This document shows positions 7,125-13,234 of a stretch of 22,806 nucleotides of DNA, in pieces. The notes beneath the pieces were generated by a model, which worked only from the letters and a program-made list of their open reading frames with translations, searched no databases and was not told the origin of the DNA. The stretch comes from a virus. A program made the position numbers and the translations under genes. The stretch lies in IMG/VR virus record IMGVR_UViG_3300043539_000499, positions 1-22,806 of that record. One strand, written 5' to 3'. Position 1 is the first letter of the stretch; each line of letters starts with the position of its first letter.

Positions 7125-7396
7125 TATACTGCCTCCAACATACTAGCTGGTACACGATACGCACCTAATGGAGTATCTACAACAATATTTTTAATAGCAA
7201 GTTTGCGCACTGTGCCTGTAATTGTTTGGCCGCTACGTGAGCTAGCAAAACGAACTTTGTCGCCGACAGACAAGCTACGTTTAGTTGCTTTGCCTAAGTT
7301 TAAACGAGCGTACTTAATAGCATCAATAATGCTGGCTAATTCTTCGTTGGTAAAAGTACCTTGAATTAAAGCAGTAGTAATTTGTTTAGCGTTCAT
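7124..7396 (-). CDS. Early protein with SH3/KOW-like C-terminal barrel, unknown function
   Basis: 90 residues. The N-terminus is helical (NAKQITTALIQGTFTNEEL). From about 42 on, the pattern SLSVGDKVRFASSRSGQTITGTVRKLAIKNIVVDTPLGAYRVPASML reads as a small beta barrel with the G-DKVRF and GTV turn spacing seen in KOW/SH3-like nucleic-acid or protein binding folds. It begins an early operon behind a consensus sigma70 promoter at 7430-7458. A specific role is not known. Confidence 0.65.
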   Translation of the reverse strand: MNAKQITTALIQGTFTNEELASIIDAIKYARLNLGKATKRSLSVGDKVRFASSRSGQTITGTVRKLAIKNIVVDTPLGAYRVPASMLEAV

Positions 7397-7429
7397 TTAT
7401 TGCTCCTGTGTTGTTAGTGTATGTATAGC

Positions 7430-7458
7430 ATTATACAGTCATTTTACCAAAATGTCAA
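7430..7458 (-). promoter_or_regulatory. Consensus sigma70 early promoter
   Basis: Minus strand TTGACA (7453-7458), 17-bp spacer, TATAAT (7430-7435): both hexamers perfect. The block from the -35 through the -10 is almost identical to the promoter at 8515-8543, differing at one spacer base. Confidence 0.9.
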
Positions 7459-7460
7459 CC

Positions 7461-8030
7461 TTAAAATGCAATTGCCATGTGTTTACTGCCCCAGCGTGAT
7501 ATTTCTCTCTGTTTGTTAAACTTAGTTGCTTTATTTGCAACTTCAATTCCGTATGTTTTCATAACATGTTCACTAATATCTTGCTCAATATCAGTTGAAT
7601 ATTCTAATTTAGAATGTATTCGGTGTGCAACCATAACAACATGACATTCATAGGTATCACTTGATGCAAGGATTTCGTATGCAGATCGGGTTGCTACATC
7701 TGCACCTTCAATTACTCCTTGGAAGCAACGTCCCAACTCATTTAAGATTTCTCTGCCTCGTTGATTAAATGGGTCAACTGTATGAATAGATTTTCTATTC
7801 GCTGTGGTGCCCGCCTTAACAACAATATGTATTCCTCGTGTCCGAAGCTCAGTTGCACATTGCATATTAAATGTGCCATTGCTAGTTGTTGCTACTACCT
7901 GCTCAACTATTTGCTTAACATTAGTTCCAATTAAATAGAACATCATATATGAGCCAACTTCGTCATCGGTTAAGTCAATTGATTTACCAACCTGAAAATT
8001 GACACGTTGTTTGTATGCCGGTTTGTTCAT
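7461..8030 (-). CDS. Early phage protein, unknown function (189 residues)
   Basis: A soluble protein, MNKPAYKQRVNFQVGKSIDL at the start, with a mixed alpha/beta pattern and no membrane segment. Motifs such as IHIVVKAGTTANRKSIHTVDPFNQRGREIL and YECHVVMVAHRIHSKLEY with clustered histidines are notable but not matched to a named family. It sits between two early promoters, so it is probably transcribed early and in one direction with its neighbours. The ribosome site is weak (CGAGAAA about 9 nt upstream). Confidence 0.65.
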   Translation of the reverse strand: MNKPAYKQRVNFQVGKSIDLTDDEVGSYMMFYLIGTNVKQIVEQVVATTSNGTFNMQCATELRTRGIHIVVKAGTTANRKSIHTVDPFNQRGREILNELGRCFQGVIEGADVATRSAYEILASSDTYECHVVMVAHRIHSKLEYSTDIEQDISEHVMKTYGIEVANKATKFNKQREISRWGSKHMAIAF

Positions 8031-8061
8031 TTTGTTTCTCGTGTTGTTATAGACAAGTGCT

Positions 8062-8090
8062 ATTCTATATTCGTATTGTCAAAAAGTCAA
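8062..8090 (-). promoter_or_regulatory. Sigma70-type early promoter
   Basis: Minus strand TTGACT (8085-8090), 17-bp spacer, TAGAAT (8062-8067), overlapping the stop of the upstream gene. It shares the TTTTGGTTGAC context with the other early promoters in this segment and drives the 189-residue gene. Confidence 0.75.
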
Positions 8091-8482
8091 CCAAAAAGTG
8101 CTAATTCCTGCAATACTTCATCAAATTCTTTAGCATAACTGTATGGTAGACCTAACTTGTAGCAGATGTAGTCGCCGCCATACATTTTATCTGAATCCGT
8201 AAGAGCCAAACCTTCAACAATCCATCTAATAGATTGTTTGCGTGAGTTGCTAATTGACTCCAATGAAACAACATGCTTTTCAAAGCTATCAATTGCCTGT
8301 TGGTCACGGGTTTGTTCTTCCTTGACTGCAACATCAAGTTCACCCAATAAACGTTCCCAAATCAACTGTTTGCCAGCCGCATCAATGTTGGTCCATTCTT
8401 CCCAAAAGTATTCATCTGGGCGTGAGCCACGTGCATCTTTATGTAGGTCACTGACTAAGTTTTCATCAAATGTGTATGTCAT
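8087..8482 (-). CDS. Early phage protein (MTYTFDE type), unknown function
   Basis: 131 residues from the ATG at 8482. That start is chosen because GGAG lies 6 nt before it; the alternative ATG at 8494 overlaps this ribosome site. The N-terminal segment MTYTFDENLVSDLHKDARGSRPDEYFWEEW has the look of a conserved small protein found widely in phages, followed by a long helical region and GGDYICYKLGLPYSYAKEFDEVL at the C-terminus. No function is established. It is the first gene of the leftward early unit, behind a consensus promoter and opposite the rightward operon. Confidence 0.7.
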   Translation of the reverse strand: MTYTFDENLVSDLHKDARGSRPDEYFWEEWTNIDAAGKQLIWERLLGELDVAVKEEQTRDQQAIDSFEKHVVSLESISNSRKQSIRWIVEGLALTDSDKMYGGDYICYKLGLPYSYAKEFDEVLQELALFG

Positions 8483-8514
8483 TGTGTGCTCCATTGCTTT
8501 AGTGTATAAGTGCT

Positions 8515-8543
8515 ATTATACAGTCATTTTACCAAACTGTCAA
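8515..8543 (-). promoter_or_regulatory. Consensus sigma70 early promoter (leftward)
   Basis: Minus strand TTGACA (8538-8543), 17-bp spacer, TATAAT (8515-8520). It is nearly identical to the promoter at 7430-7458 and is divergent from the rightward promoter at 8557-8585, the two -35 boxes being only 13 bp apart. Confidence 0.92.
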
Positions 8544-8556
8544 CCAAAATATTCCG

Positions 8557-8585
8557 TTGACTTTTGAGTAATATGAGTATATAAT
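8557..8585 (+). promoter_or_regulatory. Sigma70-type early promoter (rightward)
   Basis: TTGACT (8557-8562), 17-bp spacer, TATAAT (8580-8585). The expected start of transcription, 7 nt after the -10, is the A of the ATG at 8592, so the first gene of the rightward operon would be read from a leaderless mRNA. Confidence 0.88.
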
Positions 8586-8591
8586 AACAGT

Positions 8592-8816
8592 ATGAAAATC
8601 CTATTAGAACAAGATGGTGGGCATTTGGTCATGTATGTAGAGCATGAGCCCAGACAGTTTGAATTAAGCTGGGACGTTACAGTCACGGACATGGCCAAAG
8701 AACTTGACCATAGACAAGGTGTGCGCCGTATGAGCTACGACACCTGGCATTGGGATCTGCGCAAACAGCAAGAAGCAGAAGAATACATAACTTATTTTTA
8801 TCTAAAGCACGAATAA
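8592..8816 (+). CDS. Small protein of the rightward operon, unknown function
   Basis: 74 residues, MKILLEQDGGHLVMYVEHEP at the start and a C-terminal QEAEEYITYFYLKHE. The C-terminal pattern (acidic residue, then a helix with xxTxFxLK) resembles the ends of the proteins at 9937-10137, 10362-10598 and 10595-10846, so it may be a distant paralogue. No Shine-Dalgarno sequence precedes the ATG, which coincides with the predicted transcription start. The stop overlaps the methyltransferase start by one base (TAATG). Confidence 0.7.
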   Translation: MKILLEQDGGHLVMYVEHEPRQFELSWDVTVTDMAKELDHRQGVRRMSYDTWHWDLRKQQEAEEYITYFYLKHE

Positions 8817-9940
8817 TGATAGGCATAACAGATTTACACAATATTTGGGGAATAGCGCAGTATGCAACTCAACCGCAGTTTACCTGCTATGAATCAGTGC
8901 AGGATAAATTAGACACCTACACAAAAGAACAGTATCTTAAAGATCCAGAAGCAACAGTACAGCAAGTGTTTGACATCTACCGTAGTATTAACATTACGCC
9001 AATTGTCTACTACACAGAAGCTGGATTGATTAGTGCTATTAAAGATTTGTCCGAGACTGTGACTAATAGTGTTAAGAATAATGTTATTAACTTGGGTAAT
9101 AATCAAGGACAAGGTATTAATAGATTCCTGTTCCCAAACATGATGACTGCTGAACCTAAGGGCCGCGGCAGTAACAGTCTTAAAGATCGTTTCTTAAATG
9201 ATGCAAAGCTAAAACGTGCTATCAACTTATGCTTTGAATACAGAGAAGGTAACAATCTAGTCAGCCCAACTGCACTGCGTCGTGCATTAGAGTTAGTCAC
9301 AGGCGAGAACGTACAGAACTTTAAGAGTCTAAATGCACGTGCTATCGTAGAACACTTATGCCCTGTGCTTTGGGGCAATGTCTATGACTACAGTGCGGGC
9401 TATGGCGGCCGCATGCTGGGTATAACAACCAGTAACATGCGTTATAACTACCAATGTATCGACCCTAACACAGAAACAGTCAAGCACTTAACATACTTGA
9501 GTGAACTGATAGAACAAGCAGTTGGTAACAGAGGTTTAATCACACAGGCAGTTAGTGAAGAATACGAGCCCAAGGATATTGACCTTGCGTTTAGTTCGCC
9601 GCCGTACTTTAACTTAGAAAAGTACAGTGATGAGCCTACACAGTGTATGGTTCGTTATACTACATTAGATGAGTGGTTTGAGGGCTATGTTGTGCCCACT
9701 ATGAAAAATATACACAAAGGTTTGAACAGTGATGGTGTGTTTGCTACCAACATTGCAGACTACAAGTCATATGGTAATAAAGAATACTTTGTATGCGAGC
9801 GTTGGATCGCTACTGCTGAGAAGTTAGGCTTTAAACATTCAGGTACGATTAAGATGATGCTTAACACTCGTCCAGGTGTAGGCAACGATAAGACTGCCGG
9901 GCGTGAAAAGTTTGAAGGCGTGTACGTCTTTACAAAATGA
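8816..9940 (+). CDS. DNA methyltransferase (amino-MTase, SPPY type)
   Basis: 374 residues from the ATG at 8816, chosen because it gives a TAATG junction with the upstream gene; the frame is open further back but would overlap that gene. The S-adenosylmethionine motif I is DYSAGYGGRMLG (191-202) with an acidic residue in CIDPN (Asp217), and the catalytic motif IV is SSPPYF (260-265), the form used by N4-cytosine/N6-adenine methylases. Motif I precedes IV. The N-terminal 140 residues are helical and probably recognise DNA. Likely role: modification of phage DNA against host restriction or regulation of phage genes. No partner endonuclease is nearby. The target sequence and base cannot be read from the sequence. 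Confidence 0.85.
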   Translation: MIGITDLHNIWGIAQYATQPQFTCYESVQDKLDTYTKEQYLKDPEATVQQVFDIYRSINITPIVYYTEAGLISAIKDLSETVTNSVKNNVINLGNNQGQGINRFLFPNMMTAEPKGRGSNSLKDRFLNDAKLKRAINLCFEYREGNNLVSPTALRRALELVTGENVQNFKSLNARAIVEHLCPVLWGNVYDYSAGYGGRMLGITTSNMRYNYQCIDPNTETVKHLTYLSELIEQAVGNRGLITQAVSEEYEPKDIDLAFSSPPYFNLEKYSDEPTQCMVRYTTLDEWFEGYVVPTMKNIHKGLNSDGVFATNIADYKSYGNKEYFVCERWIATAEKLGFKHSGTIKMMLNTRPGVGNDKTAGREKFEGVYVFTK

Positions 9941-10137
9941 AGATCAGTATCAGACATTTAAGTTACGGAAATATTCAAGACCGGGTTACATGGTTAGAAC
10001 AAAACGTAGGAGAACGTAAGTATGTTCTGCATAACCAAACAGGTGGATATGGGTGGTGGTATTTCAATAATGATAGAATTATCGAAATTGAAGATGAACA
10101 GTGGGCTACAATATTTTTATTAAAGTTTGGCGGATAG
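9937..10137 (+). CDS. Small WY-rich protein of a paralogous family
   Basis: 66 residues, overlapping the methyltransferase stop as ATGA. After an N-terminal helix (NIQDRVTWLEQNVG) comes GGYGWWYFNNDRIIEIEDEQWATIFLLKFGG. The ending D-E-Q-x-x-T-I-F-L-L-K is shared with the genes at 10362 (DEQLTLFVLRW) and 10595 (DDQLQTMFLLRY). The shape, short strands carrying aromatics and then a helix, suggests a small alpha/beta protein. Function unknown. Confidence 0.65.
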   Translation: MKISIRHLSYGNIQDRVTWLEQNVGERKYVLHNQTGGYGWWYFNNDRIIEIEDEQWATIFLLKFGG

Positions 10138-10365
10138 ATGAAAATAACCATGCAGGAGTTTGAGAAATTTGAACAAGAGTTCATATTTGACTTAATTAAA
10201 AATCCACACTATCGTCTCGGGCAGGCAGTTATTAACACCTATCCCAAGATCAGTCGTAGTATGGAAGATGATGGTGACCTTGGTTATATGCAATGGCAAG
10301 AATTGTGGGAGTGTAAAGATCGTAAACGTGTATTAGAGATAATCGATCGGTATATTATTAAATGA
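10138..10365 (+). CDS. Small helical protein of the rightward operon, unknown function
   Basis: 75 residues, starting immediately after the previous TAG. It is mostly helical (MQEFEKFEQEFIFDLIKNPHYRLGQAV) with an acidic middle (SMEDDGDLGYMQWQELWECKD) and a C-terminal helix. It lacks the DEQ-TFLL ending of its neighbours, so it is a separate family inside the array. Its stop overlaps the next start as ATGA. Confidence 0.65.
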   Translation: MKITMQEFEKFEQEFIFDLIKNPHYRLGQAVINTYPKISRSMEDDGDLGYMQWQELWECKDRKRVLEIIDRYIIK

Positions 10366-10598
10366 GTTTACTAGACGGTGCTAACGGACGTAGGTTTATA
10401 GCCTCAGGTCCGTTCGATGATGAAATGCCTTGGCACTATCTTGTTATTGCTGATATTAGTTATTGGCTAAAACATGAACCAGAAATCTACACATGGATGG
10501 ATGATAACTTACCTAGAGGCAGATTACACCAACAAGGCATGACTTTGGAATTTGAAACCGATGAACAATTAACTTTATTTGTATTGAGATGGGCATGA
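10362..10598 (+). CDS. Small protein of the paralogous DEQ-F-L family
   Basis: 78 residues. An N-terminal part (GRRFIASGPFDDEMPWHYLVIADISYWL) is followed by TLEFETDEQLTLFVLRWA, the strand-then-helix ending shared with the 9937 and 10595 genes. Both ends use ATGA overlaps, so the operon is translationally coupled throughout. Function unknown. Confidence 0.65.
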   Translation: MSLLDGANGRRFIASGPFDDEMPWHYLVIADISYWLKHEPEIYTWMDDNLPRGRLHQQGMTLEFETDEQLTLFVLRWA

Positions 10599-10846
10599 CT
10601 AAAACACTTACACTATCGCATAAAAATTGGAATAATCTTAGAAATAAAATTATAGAGGATTATGGTCAGGCTACTGTACTAATCAGTTGGCGATTACGTA
10701 CTACATTAGGATTCACTGTGCGTGAGCATAGGGGTTATCAACCCGGTGCCGAAGGACATGAACAAAGTATTATTTGTTTGGACTTTTGGGATGATCAATT
10801 ACAAACAATGTTTCTTCTTAGGTATAGCGATTACGTAAGTTCGTAA
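10595..10846 (+). CDS. Small protein of the paralogous DEQ-F-L family
   Basis: 83 residues from the ATG at 10595, which makes an ATGA overlap like the other junctions; an ATG six bases earlier is also possible. It starts MTKTLTLSHKNWNNLRNKII (a helix), has a middle of strands with WRLRTTLGFTVREHRGYQPG, and ends IICLDFWDDQLQTMFLLRY, the shared C-terminal signature. It is the last rightward gene; its stop codon abuts the stop of the convergent leftward gene with no bases between. Confidence 0.65.
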   Translation: MTKTLTLSHKNWNNLRNKIIEDYGQATVLISWRLRTTLGFTVREHRGYQPGAEGHEQSIICLDFWDDQLQTMFLLRYSDYVSS

Positions 10847-12274
10847 CTAGGCGCCAAATTTCAGTGGAGCTATACCCTGCGCCATCATTAATGCTTTATT
10901 TTTACCTTCTGCTAAACTTGCTTTAATCGCATCGCCACTAGCACTTGCAGTGTTGGCCATGTTTTTAAGCGCATCAGTAATGCCAGAACCAGATGTATCT
11001 GCACCTATTTTATGTAGATTTGTTGCAAAACTCATTGCACTACCCAAACTTGGCATAGGCGGAACAGTTAAATCAATCCCTGCCGATGTCATAAGTCCTT
11101 GTGATTTAACCAGAGAATCTTCAAGTGCCGTAATCTGCTCATCAGTAATAGCACCGGCAGCATTAATTGCCGCTAATTCAGGACCGCCGCTAACAGCATG
11201 AGTAAAATCTGATATATTAGGTAATCCATTTGCTCCGTTTAGAGCAGATAGGCCCGATGCAGTGCCTGTCATATTTCCTATATCTGTTGACATACCGCTC
11301 ATTAATCCACTTAATGACGGAGCGGCTGCTTCCAAGTTAGGAATAGATGGTATTTCAATTGCACTACACATACCTGCCGCAGCTGCCGGGCTTGTAAATT
11401 TTGCACCCATATCGCTAAACTTGCTGGCCATTGCACTCATATCAGGTAAATTGGCCGCAGTTAAACCAGAACCAGAAGGTGCTAGTTTATTTAAATCAGT
11501 TAGGTCTTTAAGACTAGCAATTGACCCACCAGGACTGATACCCAATTGTTCAGTAACTGTAGACAAAACTTTAGGATCAGTAATAGAACCCATAATTTTA
11601 TCAACCTGCGCTGTGTGTTCGGGCATACTTAAATCTAATCCTGCGCCAGCAATTGCGCCATTGATTCCGCTGGCATTACCTAATTTCACAGTATTTAATT
11701 TATCAATAAGCCCAGCCGATGTGCCAAACTTTGACATATCCTTTAAATCAAACGCAGGGCCGGCAGCTTCAAATGCTTTCGATACATTACCTAAATCACC
11801 AAGCGCACCATCTAATCCCTGTGTGGCCATAGAACTCATGTTGGTGATGCCCGTGCCATAATCACTAAATGATGTATTTGATATAAAATCAGTTGCTTTT
11901 TTTAACTCTTGTGAGTCAGCAATGTGTCCTTGCGCTTGATTTAAAATTTGACCAAATGCCGCATGATTGCCAGTTGGCATAAGTTGCGATTGCAGTACAG
12001 TTAGATTTGCTTTTGCTGAAGTGATTCTTGCCGCTAATGCCAGACTAGGTGCTGTATTAGCAGCTATTAAATCAGTAATTTGACTGTCCATATTAGCCAT
12101 AGCACCAGTCACAGTAGGAGCAAGTTGTAATGCTGTGCCTTTGGCTATACCAACCATGGCGGTAATGGTACTAGGTGTAAGTGCACCACTAGCAGTAGCC
12201 AGAGAAACTTTCATGTTCTCTGCTATTACACTGCCTGCCTTCGCAGTTACTAAACTAATATCATGTTCTGCCAT
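10847..12274 (-). CDS. Ala/Ser/Gly/Met-rich protein, probable virion-associated, unknown function
   Basis: A 475-residue protein of striking composition: dominated by Ala, Ser, Gly, Leu, Ile, Thr and Met, with no Trp and only one each of Arg, Cys and Tyr. It reads as repeated amphipathic helices broken by Gly/Pro-rich turns (for example SIPNLEAAAPSLSGLMSGMS). There is no signal peptide, and no single long hydrophobic helix, though much of it is weakly hydrophobic. Such compositions occur in phage structural or internal proteins; this is inference only. It is the last gene of the nrd operon direction, 13 nt after the 120-residue gene, with an AGGAAC ribosome site. Confidence 0.6.
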   Translation of the reverse strand: MAEHDISLVTAKAGSVIAENMKVSLATASGALTPSTITAMVGIAKGTALQLAPTVTGAMANMDSQITDLIAANTAPSLALAARITSAKANLTVLQSQLMPTGNHAAFGQILNQAQGHIADSQELKKATDFISNTSFSDYGTGITNMSSMATQGLDGALGDLGNVSKAFEAAGPAFDLKDMSKFGTSAGLIDKLNTVKLGNASGINGAIAGAGLDLSMPEHTAQVDKIMGSITDPKVLSTVTEQLGISPGGSIASLKDLTDLNKLAPSGSGLTAANLPDMSAMASKFSDMGAKFTSPAAAAGMCSAIEIPSIPNLEAAAPSLSGLMSGMSTDIGNMTGTASGLSALNGANGLPNISDFTHAVSGGPELAAINAAGAITDEQITALEDSLVKSQGLMTSAGIDLTVPPMPSLGSAMSFATNLHKIGADTSGSGITDALKNMANTASASGDAIKASLAEGKNKALMMAQGIAPLKFGA

Positions 12275-12287
12275 GCTTGTTCCTAAG

Positions 12288-12650
12288 TTATAATTTTGAT
12301 AAATCTAACGATAATATATCGTTGCCTGCTGCTACAAATTCCCAATTATTATAAAATTTAGGCCAGCCGGCAATTTTAGGATCAGGTAAATTACAAATAC
12401 ACGTAGCCAATGCTACAGTAGGATCATTATGATCATATTCGTCATAATGATCCTGCATATATACAACTAATGTTCTTTTATGATTATCAAGGAAATTAAA
12501 AATTTTTAATTCGTTGGCAGTTGGATGAATTAATCTACGATCCCAGTCAGTTATTTCTAAATTAGACTCTGACTGTGATTTTTCCATAAACAAAATATAA
12601 GTTGATTGTTCTGGATCAAATACAAAACTAGTTGTTTCTGTCTCCGACAT
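12288..12650 (-). CDS. Small acidic protein, unknown function
   Basis: 120 residues, beginning MSETETTSFVFDPEQSTYIL, with a Tyr/Asp/His-rich middle (YMQDHYDEYDHNDPT) and a C-terminal WPKFYNNWEFVAAGNDILSLDLSKL. It lacks membrane segments. The gene contains a 13-bp inverted repeat (12420-12454) that encodes the Asp/His/Tyr stretch. It lies between the Sm-like gene and the Ala-rich gene with 8- and 13-nt gaps and AGGA-type ribosome sites. No family recognised. Confidence 0.6.
   Translation of the reverse strand: MSETETTSFVFDPEQSTYILFMEKSQSESNLEITDWDRRLIHPTANELKIFNFLDNHKRTLVVYMQDHYDEYDHNDPTVALATCICNLPDPKIAGWPKFYNNWEFVAAGNDILSLDLSKL
12420..12454. repeat. 13-bp inverted repeat inside a coding region
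   Basis: AGGATCATTATGA and its exact reverse complement are separated by a 9-base loop. It can form a strong hairpin in the mRNA of the 120-residue gene. Confidence 0.8.
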
Positions 12651-12658
12651 GCCTAATC

Positions 12659-12970
12659 CTAAGTTATAATACCACCAGCGCCAGCTGGCTCAATACCTGT
12701 TGTTGTTTGTATATAGTGGTTTACTAATGCGCCACTTGTTTGTGCATGTAGCATAACATGACGTCTATCAATGTGTATACTCTTATTTAACTCAGATGTA
12801 AATAGGCTCTGCATCAAGCCAATACCCTGTGGGCTTGGCACTACAATCATTGGTTTAGATACAATGAATTCATCGGCAGTTTCTTCTAATACCTTAGCAA
12901 TAACTTCATCACCATTTACTAATTTAAATGATACTAGTGTATCCTTGTCGTACTTATTAGTTACTAGCAC
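12659..12970 (-). CDS. Sm-like (LSm fold) protein of cyanophage type
   Basis: 103 residues. LVSFKLVNGDEVIAKVLEETADEFIVSKPMIVVPSPQGIG (residues 12-51) has the Sm1-like strand pattern: a strand, the N-G-D-E-V turn, a strand and then the bent strand D-E-F-I-V. The closing hydrophobic part follows after a longer insert. Sm-like proteins of putative cyanophage origin have been described structurally; they form rings and are suspected RNA-binding proteins. The gene overlaps the glutaredoxin gene by 14 bp. Its position next to nrd genes is reminiscent of T4-like phage genomes. The biological role is unknown. Confidence 0.7.
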   Translation of the reverse strand: MLVTNKYDKDTLVSFKLVNGDEVIAKVLEETADEFIVSKPMIVVPSPQGIGLMQSLFTSELNKSIHIDRRHVMLHAQTSGALVNHYIQTTTGIEPAGAGGIIT

Positions 12971-13220
12971 TTGTTTCCCCTAACATTTCGTTTAGTTGTT
13001 CATTGGTTAATTTTTGTAGGCCTTGATAGCCACCCGATACAAACAGTTTACCGTCTTGATAAATTTGTGGCACTGTACGATGCCCTTCACTCATAATAAA
13101 CTCGCGTGCGTCTAAATCTTCATCAATTTTAATTACTTCAAACGCAATCTTTTTCATTGTTAATAAATTCTTTGCTTGCTCACAGAATGGGCAAGAATCT
13201 TTTGAATACACAGTTAACAT
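12957..13220 (-). CDS. grxC: Glutaredoxin (GrxC type)
   Basis: 87 residues with the complete thioredoxin-fold glutaredoxin core. The active site is CPFC (Cys14 and Cys17 region, SKDSCPFCEQAK), followed by the cis-proline TVPQIY motif and the GG turn (SGGYQGL) that bind glutathione. It reduces disulfides using glutathione and is the expected electron donor for the ribonucleotide reductase encoded immediately upstream in the same operon. AAGGAGCC lies 5 nt before the ATG, and the gene starts 15 nt after nrdB. The C-terminus overlaps the Sm-like gene by 14 bp. It could alternatively use host thioredoxin reductase chemistry, but CPFC favours glutathione. Confidence 0.93.
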   Translation of the reverse strand: MLTVYSKDSCPFCEQAKNLLTMKKIAFEVIKIDEDLDAREFIMSEGHRTVPQIYQDGKLFVSGGYQGLQKLTNEQLNEMLGETSASN

Positions 13221-13234
13221 ATTGGCTCCTTTTA

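Noticed and set aside
8750-8815. An upstream ATG that would lengthen the methyltransferase by 22 residues.
   Set aside because: It lies inside the previous gene, lacks a ribosome site, and the ATG at 8816 forms the TAATG junction used repeatedly here.
11262-11861. A 199-codon open frame opposite the Ala-rich gene.
   Set aside because: It follows from the unusual codon composition of the gene on the other strand; no ribosome site and no sensible protein pattern.
12272-12672. The repeated string TTATAACTTAGGA at the ends of two neighbouring genes looked like a repeat element.
   Set aside because: The matches are made of stop codons plus a shared AGGA ribosome site, and the flanks differ.
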